NCBI RefSeq assembly: GCF_039830095.1
Contig: NZ_CP142435.1
Coordinates: forward strand, 1,116,001-1,180,000
DNA from: Dolosigranulum savutiense
Lineage (GTDB): Bacteria > Bacillota > Bacilli > Lactobacillales > Carnobacteriaceae_A
Length of the DNA: 64,000 nucleotides
Reading direction: 5' to 3'
Shown here: piece after piece, positions 26,987-36,446 of the stretch
Position numbering within the stretch: the stretch's first letter is position 1
How the letters are laid out: the number at the start of each line of letters is the position of its first letter
Made by a program: the position numbers and the translations under genes
Notes under the pieces: model-generated
The model's input: only the letters and a program-made list of their open reading frames with translations
The model's database searches: none
What the model was told of the DNA's origin: nothing

Positions 26987-29497
26987 ATGGATAAAATAAA
27001 ACAACTCACGGTTAATTTACTCCTTATATTTACGCTTCTCTTTGTTCATATTCCTGTAACAGCGACTGAAATGGTTGAATTTTATGTGAAGCAACCGGTT
27101 GAAGCAACAGATCTTATTGAAGGGCAAGGATTACCCAAGCAACCTGTTCAGTTGACGATTAATAAGGGAACAGCGGAAGAAGTGTTAGTAAGAGAAACCA
27201 CTGATGATAACGGACGATTTGTTTTCAAGCACTTATCTCCGTTAACGACAGAGGATAAACTACTCATTGAGCAAGGGCTTAATAAACTTCAAGTCAATGT
27301 GCTGACGGAGGAAGAAGCCGTACAAGCGCCGGAACGGGTTAGGTTAGTTGGGGAGTTCAATACAGAAGGACTTGTTGAAGATACTGAAGAAAACATGGAA
27401 TCAACAGCAGATTCGGCGACTGATCAGACAGTGGGGGAAGCACCGGTAGAGGAGTCTGAAGAAAATACAACTGAAGATAGCACAGATGGTGAGCAGACAC
27501 AAGAAGGCACTTTGGAAGCTGATGCGGAGGGAACAGATGCTGAAGAGAATGCGACAGAAGGAGATTCTGAAGAAGAGCCTGAGAACGAAGAAGATCCAGA
27601 ATCAGAAGACACTGAGGATGAAGCGATAGAAGATAGTGAAGACGAATCAGCGGAGACAGACAGCCTTACGCCTAGAAGTCGCAAACCTCGTGCCGCTGGA
27701 GATGAGGGAGATCCGATTCCTAATCAGATAAGAGGGAATACCGCTAACGTATCTAACGTGAATGGATTTCTTCAAGCGATGGGCAACCGACAAGTTGAAG
27801 TCGTTAATCTAAATGCCAATATAACCTTAAATGCGAATCAATCTAAAGATCCTCGATTGCAGAAAATTACGACGAGTACAGGACAAAAAGTCATTGACGG
27901 ACAAGGCCGATATTCATTAATTATGAACACAAATGGAACGGAAAGCATTAACATCGCTTCAGGTCAGACGATGATTGTGCAGAATATTCCTAACATGTAT
28001 CGAGAATCAAATAATTGGAGGGGAGGCGGGTTTAACGGATTATTTAGTTTAAATGCAGGCGCCGTTCTAAATGTGGCTAACTCTACTTATAATAGTGGAG
28101 GACTTGGCACACGCGGTAATCGACATATTTATCATTTAGCAGCAGGTAAAGCAGCTACAGTTAGATTTTTTGGAACTGTTACGATTAATAATCATTCTAG
28201 AATAGTTGATTATCCACGGGCAGTGGAAGTTAAAGCCGTTGAAATAACACCTGGCGCCAGATTACAAGTTAACGGCGCTGGAATCTTTTTTCAAAATATG
28301 CAGGGTGGAGGTCCGGGGTATACTGGGATTCATGTTCAAAGTGGTGGTTCGTTGAATATGAATTTATGGACGAATGAATTTGGAATGTATTTTGATGGGG
28401 ATAGTCGTAATCCTAAGATCCAAATAGATTCAGGCGCCGCGTTCAATGTGCGTGTTGATAGTTCGATTCGATCTCTTATTCAAATTGGTGGCCATGTGGT
28501 TGTTCGATTCATTATCAATCAACCAGGTAGTGTTGTTCTACAACAAAATCAAGGGAATAATATGTATATGTACGACGGGGAAATAGGAAGAGATGCTAAA
28601 AATCCAACAACTGGAATAAGATTTTACCTAAGTAATGTGACGCTTACTAGAACAGGTAATTTACAAGGGGGACTTCGAACATTTACCACTACTCCACAAC
28701 ACACGCCGGCTAATCCGGGAACATTTACGACAACTATACTCAATGAAAATGGGCGGCGAACATATTACTCGGGGCTATTCGATAAACAGCTTAGTAAATT
28801 AGAATTTACAACCGCGATTACATCTACGGTTGTAGAAGTAAATGATATCCTTGATTATGATAAGACCATTACGGGGAAAGCAACACCTGGCTCAACGGTT
28901 ACCGTAACAGATGGTAATATGAGTAAAACAGGTCAGACTGATGGACAAGGGAACTTCACGATTAGATTAGATCGACCGTTTAATGGGGGAACAGAATTAA
29001 CCTTTACAGCACAAAAAGATGGGACTCGACCAATTGGCAGCATCTCAAAAACGGTCATAAAAACAACACTAGCGATTGAAAGTGTAGGAAAAATGAACTT
29101 TGGAACACATCCATTTTCAATGACCGATAAGACGTATAAGCTAGAGGAACCATTAACAGTAAACGTTCGTGATTCTCATCCAAGTAATCTACCAGAACGT
29201 AATTGGTGGGTGACTGCTCAAGTAACAGAAACGTTCAAAACAAGAGATAATAAAAAGTTAGATGATATTTTATTCTACAATAATGGACGAGGAGATACAT
29301 CATTAGCGCGAGGTGCAGTTGAAGTGTTCAATAAGAAAGAAGCAACATACAATCAAGCAACGGGTGTATCAAGTAAAACTTGGAAGAAAGGGAATAATAA
29401 TTTTGTGGTCAAAGTCAATCCACTATTAAAAGGTGCGACAACGAATAAAGAATATAAAGCAACTGTTAAATGGACATTGGTGAATGGACCCAGATAA
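26987..29497 (+). CDS. Large WxL protein with beta-helix-like region
   Basis: The 836-residue exported protein starts with a signal peptide at the ATG at 26987 (AAGGAGAG upstream). An N-terminal carboxypeptidase-like domain (about 30-110) precedes a very acidic Glu/Asp/Ser/Thr stretch (about 115-225), then a region that looks like a right-handed beta-helix or pectate-lyase-like fold (about 240-590), a bacterial Ig-like domain with GKATPGSTVTVTDG and a C-terminal WxL domain (MNFGTHPFS, NWWVTAQV, VKWTLVNGP). In the second position the motif reads WWV rather than WxL. It is the ligand or adhesin candidate of the cluster; no binding partner is known. Confidence 0.85.
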   Translation: MDKIKQLTVNLLLIFTLLFVHIPVTATEMVEFYVKQPVEATDLIEGQGLPKQPVQLTINKGTAEEVLVRETTDDNGRFVFKHLSPLTTEDKLLIEQGLNKLQVNVLTEEEAVQAPERVRLVGEFNTEGLVEDTEENMESTADSATDQTVGEAPVEESEENTTEDSTDGEQTQEGTLEADAEGTDAEENATEGDSEEEPENEEDPESEDTEDEAIEDSEDESAETDSLTPRSRKPRAAGDEGDPIPNQIRGNTANVSNVNGFLQAMGNRQVEVVNLNANITLNANQSKDPRLQKITTSTGQKVIDGQGRYSLIMNTNGTESINIASGQTMIVQNIPNMYRESNNWRGGGFNGLFSLNAGAVLNVANSTYNSGGLGTRGNRHIYHLAAGKAATVRFFGTVTINNHSRIVDYPRAVEVKAVEITPGARLQVNGAGIFFQNMQGGGPGYTGIHVQSGGSLNMNLWTNEFGMYFDGDSRNPKIQIDSGAAFNVRVDSSIRSLIQIGGHVVVRFIINQPGSVVLQQNQGNNMYMYDGEIGRDAKNPTTGIRFYLSNVTLTRTGNLQGGLRTFTTTPQHTPANPGTFTTTILNENGRRTYYSGLFDKQLSKLEFTTAITSTVVEVNDILDYDKTITGKATPGSTVTVTDGNMSKTGQTDGQGNFTIRLDRPFNGGTELTFTAQKDGTRPIGSISKTVIKTTLAIESVGKMNFGTHPFSMTDKTYKLEEPLTVNVRDSHPSNLPERNWWVTAQVTETFKTRDNKKLDDILFYNNGRGDTSLARGAVEVFNKKEATYNQATGVSSKTWKKGNNNFVVKVNPLLKGATTNKEYKATVKWTLVNGPR

Positions 29498-29507
29498 TAT
29501 ATAAGAT

Positions 29508-29535
29508 AAAGGTGATGGCTAAGCCGTCACCTTTT
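29508..29535 (+). terminator. Terminator of the WxL cluster
   Basis: AAAGGTGATGGC pairs with GCCGTCACCTTTT around TAA. The spacer to 29819 is AT-rich with no gene. A possible promoter is TTTGCA followed 18 bases later by TATGAT near 29720-29750. Confidence 0.8.
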
Positions 29536-29819
29536 AAATAACCTATAAAAGCAAACTCGTTTTTTTGTGACTAGTGAAAAGTAGTGAATGGCAAAAGAAT
29601 ATGACAATTGTGTTACAAATAAATGCAATTGAAATTAAACAAATTATAAATTAATTTAAAAGATTATATTATACAAATAGGGTGAATAATTTATAAAAAA
29701 ACAACAGAATTTACTTTGCATAGTTGTCAAGTTTATTGTATGATTAAAGAGTGTGGAAAAGTATGTTTACCGCAAATATGTAGCTAATAATTAATGGAAA
29801 AATTAGGAGGAATTTATAC

Positions 29820-32800
29820 ATGGTAGGGAAGAATAATACACAAGAGAGATTCCGTCGCAATGCGACAAAAGACAAGCGTTACACGCTTAAAAAGTTAAGT
29901 GTTGGCTTGGCATCTGTTGCATTAGGAACGGTCTTATTCTTAAATGGAGCAGAGACAGTTAGTGCAGAAACGGAAGTATCTGAACCAAATGAAACAACAG
30001 ATGCATTGTCCGAAGTTGAACAAGTAACACAACCTGTTCAATCTACTTTCCAATTCTCATACGTAAGAAATGGCGGACAGATCGATGGGTTTACAGGGGA
30101 CTATGCGAATGCACATGAAGCAGAAAAAGCATTCCGCCACCACGCCAACCAACATGGATATACATTATTAAATATCCGCCTAGAAGGTAATACATTTATC
30201 GCTGATGTACAAGCAGATAACAGCACCTTCCAGTTTAATTACTTAAATGAAGCAACTGGTGAAAAACTGGATAGCTTCTTTGGTGATTACTTGAACGCAA
30301 GTGAAGCAGAAAAAGACTTCCGTAACTACGCAAACGAACACGGCTATACGTTATCAAATGTTCGTTTAGAAGGTAATACTTTTACAGCTGATGTTGCCGT
30401 AGCGGAAGAAAGTCAACCAGCTGAAGCAACCTTCCAATTCATCTACCGTAATAAAGAAACTGGCAAGAAATTGGATGGCTTCTTCAGTGACTACTCGAAC
30501 GCAAGTGAAGCAGAAAAAGACTTCCGTAACTACGCCAACCAGCATGGTTACACGTTATCAAATATCCGCAAAAATGGCCAAACTTTCACAGCTGATGTCG
30601 TGCGTCAGGAGCAATCAGGAACTACTGACAGCGATCGTTATGTCGAGGCAGCTAAACAACGTGCACGTCAGTTAATTAATGCGCTAGACAATTTAACAGC
30701 AGAACAAAAAGCTGATTATCTCGCACAAGTTGAAGCCGCTGAAAGTGTTGCACAAGTTGAAGCCGTGTACGATGAAGCGAAAAATGTAGTCAATGAAGTT
30801 GAAAAAGACTACTCTTACACGTTAAACTTCGGTGACCGTACAGAATCAGCGAACTTAGGTGAATTTGATTCAGAAGAACAAGCAGAATTAGCGCTACGTA
30901 TCCTTACTAACGAAAAAGGTTACAAGCTATCAAATCTTCGTCTAGAAGGCCGTACATTCATTGCAGATGCAAAAGTCGAGACTGAACAAGATCAATCAAG
31001 TGAACAGACTAACCGTTACCTACAAGAAGCCAAAAAGCGTGCACTTGAAATTATTAATGGACTAGAAAACTTATTCGACACCCAAAAACCTAGCTACCTA
31101 GAGCGTATCGAAAATGCAGACAGCGTAGCAGCAGTCGAAGCTATCGTTGAAGAAGCCCAAAACTATGTCAACGAAAGTAAAGGTGGCGAAAATGGTCAAG
31201 CAGCAGAAGAGCCAGAAAGACCAGAATACAACCCAGAACAGAACTTAGTCACATATGATATACAAATTACAGATCACAACGGAAAAACACAAACACAAAG
31301 AGTAACCTTCCCATCAAGAGAATTAGCACTAAACTACATTTCTCAATTAGTACGTAGCTATGAAAAAGCTGGTGTTGTCCTAAACGAAGAACGAAGTGAC
31401 GTAGAAGGTAGAGACAACACGTTTATCCTAGTTTTCGAGAAAAAACAGGCCGAACAAAAACCAGAATTAGATGTTCCAACACCTAATGAGAACGCACCGG
31501 CACCTGAAAAATTGGATACAGCAAAAGCTGAGGCATTAGATGCAATCGCGGGTCTTAAATATTTATCTGCGAAAGAAAAAGAAGAGCTTGTTGAGTTAAT
31601 TAACGAAGCAGATAATCTAACTGAAGTTAATTACTTGGTAGGAGCTGCATACAAGTTAAATATTAACAAGTTCCCTGGAAAAGTTCCAGCTCCAGAAGAA
31701 CTAGATGTGGCAAAAGCTGAAGCACTAGATGCAATTGCAGGTCTTGAGTACCTTTCAGAAGAAGAAAAAGCTGGATTTGTTGAGCGAATCAACGAAACTG
31801 TAGAACTTGGTGAAGTGAACCGATTAGTCGGCTTAGCATTCAAACGTAATATTGAAAACTTCCCAGAAAAAACACCAGAACAGGACCCAGAGGAAGAAGC
31901 AGGTCGTGAACTAGATGTAGCAAAAGCAGAAGCATTAGATGCAATTGCAGGTCTTGAATACCTTTCAGAAGAAGAAAAAGCTGGATTTGTTGAGCGAATC
32001 AATGAAACTGTAGAACTTGGTGAAGTGAACCGATTAGTTGGACTAGCATTCAAACGTAACATTGAAAATTTCCCAGAAAAGACACCAGAACAGGATCCAG
32101 AGGAAGAAGCGGGTCGTGAACTAGATGCAGCAAAAGCAGAAGCACTAGATGCAATTGCAGGTCTTGAATACCTTTCAGAAGAAGAAAAAGCTGGATTTGT
32201 TGAGCGAATCAACGAAACTGTAGAACTTGGCGAAGTCAACCGATTAGTCGGCTTAGCATTCAAACGTAACATTGAAAAATTACCAGAAAAAGAAGGACAA
32301 CTTCAAGAATCAAAAGCTACATTAAGCGATAAGATTAACACATTAGTTAAAAATGCAACTAGAAAAGCAGAATTTTTAGCAGAAGTAGCAGGTGCAGAGA
32401 CACTTGAAGCACTAGAAACCATAGATGACAACGTCGATTCATACGTGTCTATCCAGGATCACGAAGAATTAGAAGCGACAAAAGAGGCGTTAACAGCTAA
32501 AGTAGGTGCAGTAGTTGAGCGTGATGAAGATAAAGTCAACTTCCTACAAGCAATTGATAAAGCAGAGACACTTGAAGAGCTACTGTCTATTGAAGAACGA
32601 GTAGATGCGCTTGCAGATACTGCAGATAAGGCAGAACTTCAAGAAGCAAAAGCTACATTAAGCGATAAGATTAACACATTAGTTAAAAATGCAACTAGAA
32701 AAGCAGAATTTTTAGCAGAAGTAGCAGATGCAGAGACACTTGAAGCACTAGAAACCATAGATGACAACGTCGATTCATACGTGTCTATCCAAGATCATGA

Positions 32801-35633
32801 AGAATTAGAAGTGTATAAAAAAGCTGCTAAAGAAATTATTGATGGACTAGATAGCCTTTCAGGAGAAGGGAAAACAGTTATCAAAGATGAAATTAACCAG
32901 GCCACAACGACAGAAGAAATTAACAAATTAGTTGACGAAGCTAGAGGTATTTCATCTGAAAATAATAGATTTGATATGGAACGCTTGAAAGAGAAAAAAG
33001 AGGATGCAACAAATGTTGTGGATCAATTTTCAGCAGAACAACTTTTATCAGAAAAACAAGTAGAAAAATTCAAGAAAGCAATTGAAAATGCAGAAAATTT
33101 AGATGCGGTTGATTCAATTGTAGTGGGCGTTCAAAGACAAGTATTTGAAAATCAAAAAGCTGCCGCAGTTCAAAGTGTTGAAGATGATATTAACTTATCT
33201 GAGACTTTAAAAGGGAAATACGTATCAAAACTTGAAGCAGCAGAAACTGCAGAACAATTAGATGAACTTCTTCTTGAGTTGGATAAAGATGAAGTGCGAG
33301 AATTAATTGATCAATTTGTAGCAGATAACTATTTAGCAAAAGAAGATGCAGATATCCACAAAGAGAATTTGGTACTTTCAACTGATGAAGCAACAGTGGA
33401 ACAGGTCAAGGAAAATGTGCTGGCTAGTGTATTTGTAAATCAAAAAGAAGCAGTAGTTCAAAATGTTAAAGATGATAAGAGTATATCTGAGGACTTGAAA
33501 AAAGAATTCATTCCAAAGCTTGAAAAAGCAACAACTGGTGAAGAACTAAATGCAATCCTATTGGATTTAGATAAAGCAGAAGTACAAGAATTAATTGATC
33601 AATTTGTGGCAGATAACTATTTAGCAAAAGAAGATGCAGATATCCACAAAGAGAATTTGGCACTTTCAACTGATGAAGCAACAGTGGAACAAGTCAAGGA
33701 AAATGTGCTGGCTAGTGTATTTGTAAATCAAAAAGAAGCAGTAGTTCAAAATGTTAAAGATGATAAGAGTATATCTGAAGACTTGAAAAAAGAATTCATT
33801 CCAAAGCTTGAAAAAGCAACAACTGGTGAAGAACTAAATGCAATCCTATTGGATTTAGATAAAGCAGAAGTACAAGAATTAATTGATCAATTTGTAGCAG
33901 ATAACTATTTAGCAAAAGAAGATGCAGATATCCACAAAGAGAATTTGGCACTTTCAACTGATGAAGCAACAGTGGAACAGGTCAAGGAAAATGTGCTGGC
34001 TAGTGTATTTGTAAATCAAAAAGAAGCAGTAGTTCAAAATGTTAAAGATGATAAGAGTATATCTGAGGACTTGAAAAAAGAATTCATTCCAAAGCTTGAA
34101 AAAGCAACAACTGGTGAAGAACTAAATGCAATCCTATTGGATTTAGATAAAGCAGAAGTACAAGAATTAATTGATCAATTTGTGGCAGATAACTATTTAG
34201 CAAAAGAAGATGCAGATATCCACAAAGAGAATTTGGCACTTTCAACTGATGAAGCAACAGTGGAACAAGTCAAGGAAAATGTGCTGGCTAGTGTATTTGT
34301 AAATCAAAAAGAAGCAGTAGTTCAAAATGTTAAAGATGATAAGAGTATATCTGAAGACTTGAAAAAAGAATTCATTCCAAAGCTTGAAAAAGCAACAACT
34401 GGTGAAGAACTAAATGCAATCCTATTGGATTTAGATAAAGCAGAAGTACAAGAATTAATTGATCAATTTGTAGCAGATAACTATTTAGCAAAAGAAGATG
34501 CAGATATCCACAAAGAGAATTTGGCACTTTCAACTGATGAAGCAACAGTGGAACAGGTCAAGGAAAATGTGCTGGCTAGTGTATTTGTAAATCAAAAAGA
34601 AGCAGTAGTTCAAAATGTTAAAGATGATAAGAGTATATCTGAGGACTTGAAAAAAGAATTCATTCCAAAGCTTGAAAAAGCAACAACAGGTTATGAACTT
34701 GACAAAGTGTTAAATACACTGTCAGTGGAAGAAGCAGTAGAAAAAGCTGTACATTCTACTGCAGAGGCTCAAAAAGCATTAGATAAGACTCAGGAAAATA
34801 ATGAAGTTTCTGCTACAGATCAAGGTCTTATTAGAGCTGCAAATACTACTGTAAGAGAAGATTTATTAGAAGCTAACAAATTAGTAGACGAATTCTCAAG
34901 TCAATATGTAGAAGAGTTAAAGACTGACGAGGAACTTGAACAGCGTCTAAATGGCTGGCAAGAACGGTTAAAAGATGTAAAAGAAGTCAAGGTACCAAGT
35001 ATTTCAGAAGAAACTCTTGAAGAGTTTAAGGCTGCAGCAATTAAAAACCTTAAAAATATAGTCCCAAATTTATCAGATACAGAAAGAAAGGTATATGAGG
35101 ATATTATCAAGAGAATGAAATCTAGGGATGATTCTGAGAATAATGTAAATGAAATTGTTCAGGTGGGTGTTGCTGAGGGGCAACTTAAACGATCTAAAAA
35201 TGAACAGGATCAAGTTAAAAAAGATAAATTTAAGAAGCGCGCTCAAATTGCGTTAGACTTTGTTAAGGGAACTTTTGATGATGAAGAAAATTATCCTGAA
35301 TATAAAAAAGAGTTGTTGAAACAGAAACAACATATTCAAAATTTATTAAATGATGAAGCGACTCAATCAAATGGAGATTTAACTCCCAAAGAAAGTTATA
35401 AAAATAAGCTAGAAGAGACAAGAAAAGTAGCACAAGAATTAATTACTATATCTGGCGAATTAAAAAATGGTAATACTTTAATCGTAAAGGAAGCGTATCA
35501 AAAGGCTCTTGATAAATATGAAAAAAATGTTTTAAAATTGAAGGAATTAGCAGAAACTGAAGAAGATAGAAAACAAGCAGAAGGTCTTGAAAATCTGTTA
35601 AATAATTTGAAGACTAATTTAAAATCAGCTTAA
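29820..35633 (+). CDS. Giant YSIRK-type secreted repeat protein without LPXTG
   Basis: A 1937-residue exported protein with the YSIRK-like signal (YTLKKLSVGLASVALGTVLF). It carries four copies of a 55-residue module of the type TFQFSYV...GYTLLNIRLEGNTF, two GA-like three-helix modules (around residues 275-325 and 400-450), a 70-residue helical repeat (three near-identical copies plus a diverged one), two copies of a SKATLSDKINTL module, and a long array of 96-residue helical repeats. The C-terminal helical module resembles that of the 21711 protein. There is no LPXTG or membrane anchor. The coding strand is adenine-rich and almost free of Cys. It is probably a stalk-like adhesin or matrix protein. 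Confidence 0.8.
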   Translation: MVGKNNTQERFRRNATKDKRYTLKKLSVGLASVALGTVLFLNGAETVSAETEVSEPNETTDALSEVEQVTQPVQSTFQFSYVRNGGQIDGFTGDYANAHEAEKAFRHHANQHGYTLLNIRLEGNTFIADVQADNSTFQFNYLNEATGEKLDSFFGDYLNASEAEKDFRNYANEHGYTLSNVRLEGNTFTADVAVAEESQPAEATFQFIYRNKETGKKLDGFFSDYSNASEAEKDFRNYANQHGYTLSNIRKNGQTFTADVVRQEQSGTTDSDRYVEAAKQRARQLINALDNLTAEQKADYLAQVEAAESVAQVEAVYDEAKNVVNEVEKDYSYTLNFGDRTESANLGEFDSEEQAELALRILTNEKGYKLSNLRLEGRTFIADAKVETEQDQSSEQTNRYLQEAKKRALEIINGLENLFDTQKPSYLERIENADSVAAVEAIVEEAQNYVNESKGGENGQAAEEPERPEYNPEQNLVTYDIQITDHNGKTQTQRVTFPSRELALNYISQLVRSYEKAGVVLNEERSDVEGRDNTFILVFEKKQAEQKPELDVPTPNENAPAPEKLDTAKAEALDAIAGLKYLSAKEKEELVELINEADNLTEVNYLVGAAYKLNINKFPGKVPAPEELDVAKAEALDAIAGLEYLSEEEKAGFVERINETVELGEVNRLVGLAFKRNIENFPEKTPEQDPEEEAGRELDVAKAEALDAIAGLEYLSEEEKAGFVERINETVELGEVNRLVGLAFKRNIENFPEKTPEQDPEEEAGRELDAAKAEALDAIAGLEYLSEEEKAGFVERINETVELGEVNRLVGLAFKRNIEKLPEKEGQLQESKATLSDKINTLVKNATRKAEFLAEVAGAETLEALETIDDNVDSYVSIQDHEELEATKEALTAKVGAVVERDEDKVNFLQAIDKAETLEELLSIEERVDALADTADKAELQEAKATLSDKINTLVKNATRKAEFLAEVADAETLEALETIDDNVDSYVSIQDHEELEVYKKAAKEIIDGLDSLSGEGKTVIKDEINQATTTEEINKLVDEARGISSENNRFDMERLKEKKEDATNVVDQFSAEQLLSEKQVEKFKKAIENAENLDAVDSIVVGVQRQVFENQKAAAVQSVEDDINLSETLKGKYVSKLEAAETAEQLDELLLELDKDEVRELIDQFVADNYLAKEDADIHKENLVLSTDEATVEQVKENVLASVFVNQKEAVVQNVKDDKSISEDLKKEFIPKLEKATTGEELNAILLDLDKAEVQELIDQFVADNYLAKEDADIHKENLALSTDEATVEQVKENVLASVFVNQKEAVVQNVKDDKSISEDLKKEFIPKLEKATTGEELNAILLDLDKAEVQELIDQFVADNYLAKEDADIHKENLALSTDEATVEQVKENVLASVFVNQKEAVVQNVKDDKSISEDLKKEFIPKLEKATTGEELNAILLDLDKAEVQELIDQFVADNYLAKEDADIHKENLALSTDEATVEQVKENVLASVFVNQKEAVVQNVKDDKSISEDLKKEFIPKLEKATTGEELNAILLDLDKAEVQELIDQFVADNYLAKEDADIHKENLALSTDEATVEQVKENVLASVFVNQKEAVVQNVKDDKSISEDLKKEFIPKLEKATTGYELDKVLNTLSVEEAVEKAVHSTAEAQKALDKTQENNEVSATDQGLIRAANTTVREDLLEANKLVDEFSSQYVEELKTDEELEQRLNGWQERLKDVKEVKVPSISEETLEEFKAAAIKNLKNIVPNLSDTERKVYEDIIKRMKSRDDSENNVNEIVQVGVAEGQLKRSKNEQDQVKKDKFKKRAQIALDFVKGTFDDEENYPEYKKELLKQKQHIQNLLNDEATQSNGDLTPKESYKNKLEETRKVAQELITISGELKNGNTLIVKEAYQKALDKYEKNVLKLKELAETEEDRKQAEGLENLLNNLKTNLKSA
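31701..32277 (+). repeat. Three tandem 210-bp coding repeats
   Basis: Copies start at 31701, 31911 and 32121, each encoding KAEALDAIAGLEYLSEEEKA and its continuation over 70 residues. A diverged copy lies just upstream at about 31516. Confidence 0.9.
33284..34689 (+). repeat. Tandem 288-bp coding repeats with 576-bp higher order
   Basis: Near-identical units begin at 33429, 33717, 34005, 34293 and 34581, 288 bases apart (96 residues), with part of a unit before the first. Three silent differences alternate between odd and even units. Confidence 0.92.
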
Positions 35634-35711
35634 TAAGCAAGATTTATATTTCAAGTGCTAACTACAGTGATTAGATAACATCACTTAAAGTCCACTAACT
35701 GAATACCTTAC

Positions 35712-35762
35712 AAGAAGTCATTTGGCTATGCATGTCTATGCATGGTCAGGTGGCTTTTTGCT
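35712..35762 (+). terminator. Terminator after the giant YSIRK gene
   Basis: A long imperfect hairpin, with ATGCAT/ATGCAT near the tip and AGTCA/TGGCT near the base, ends in TTTTTG. It begins with CAAGAAGTCATT like the terminator of the other YSIRK gene. Confidence 0.65.
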
Positions 35763-35781
35763 ATTTTAATGAAAAAATAGT

Positions 35782-36380
35782 GTAAGCGCCCATGATTTAG
35801 GCGACTAGTTCCACCTCAAATAATCCTCTAAAATAGTTAATGTAAGGTAAAAACTATTGAGAGGATTGTTTGTATGTCAAAACCAGAAATTATCAAAGTA
35901 AGACAGCCAAAGACTCACTCCGAAAAACTTAACTCCACTCAAATTATGAGTATCAAAACACGTGGATTGTCCCTTATGGTATATGACTGTATCTCCTTAG
36001 ATCAGTTAAGCATTCTATTAAAGGCGGTGAATGAACGTGATTATTAATTATGACGCAGTCGATCACATTTATATTGTATGCGGAAAGACCGATTTAAGAA
36101 AAGGAATTGACGGATTAGCTGAAATTATCCAATCTGACTATGATTATGATCCCTTTTCATCCGCTTTATTCTTGTTCTGTGGGTTTAGTCGCGATCGATT
36201 TAAAGCCTTGTATTGGGATACCGATGGATTTTATCTATTGTATAAACGACTTGAGAATGGGGTGTTCCAATGGCCCCGAACCAGTAAAGAGCTAAAAGAA
36301 TTATCCCCCGAGGCCTTCCATTGGTCATTATATCAGAATAGAATCGGCTTTTTTTATACGCTTAAATCATGGGTGCTTAC
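35782..36380 (+). mobile_element. Internally deleted IS66-family element
   Basis: Inverted repeats of 17 bp at 35782-35798 (GTAAGCGCCCATGATTT) and 36364-36380 (complement GTAAGCACCCATGATTT, one mismatch) bound a 599-bp element. It holds the short tnpA and a truncated tnpB but no tnpC transposase. I see no 8-bp target duplication in the flanks. It may move only with help from an intact IS66. Confidence 0.85.
35874..36047 (+). CDS. IS66-type small OrfA (TnpA) protein
   Basis: This is a 57-residue basic protein, MSKPEIIKVRQPKTHSEKL and onward, placed where IS66 elements carry tnpA and overlapping the tnpB start by 17 bases. The overlap and position support the call; the sequence itself is short for the family. 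Confidence 0.5.
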   Translation: MSKPEIIKVRQPKTHSEKLNSTQIMSIKTRGLSLMVYDCISLDQLSILLKAVNERDY

Positions 36381-36390
36381 CTTGATTTAA
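36031..36390 (+). pseudogene. IS66 TnpB, C-terminally replaced
   Basis: The 119-residue frame shows the TnpB core: VCGKTDLRKGIDGLA, FLFCGFSRDRFKALYWDTDGF and LENGVFQWPRT. The family tail after LSPEAFHWSL is missing. The last 15-20 residues come from the right inverted-repeat end, consistent with a deletion that removed the end of tnpB and all of tnpC. Probably not functional for transposition on its own. Confidence 0.8.
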
Positions 36391-36446
36391 TAAATTATGT
36401 ATGATAGAGTGAGTGTATGAATTAATGGAAAGGGGTTACAACTACG

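Noticed and set aside
31631-32272. A 213-codon open frame on the minus strand opposite the 70-residue repeats
   Set aside because: It is Ser/Ala/Asn-rich antisense of the repeat array, with no ribosome binding site. The repeated plus-strand codons keep it open by chance.
33284-34689. Regular direct repeats resembling an array such as CRISPR
   Set aside because: Units are 288 bp, contiguous, in frame and coding. There are no spacers and no cas genes.
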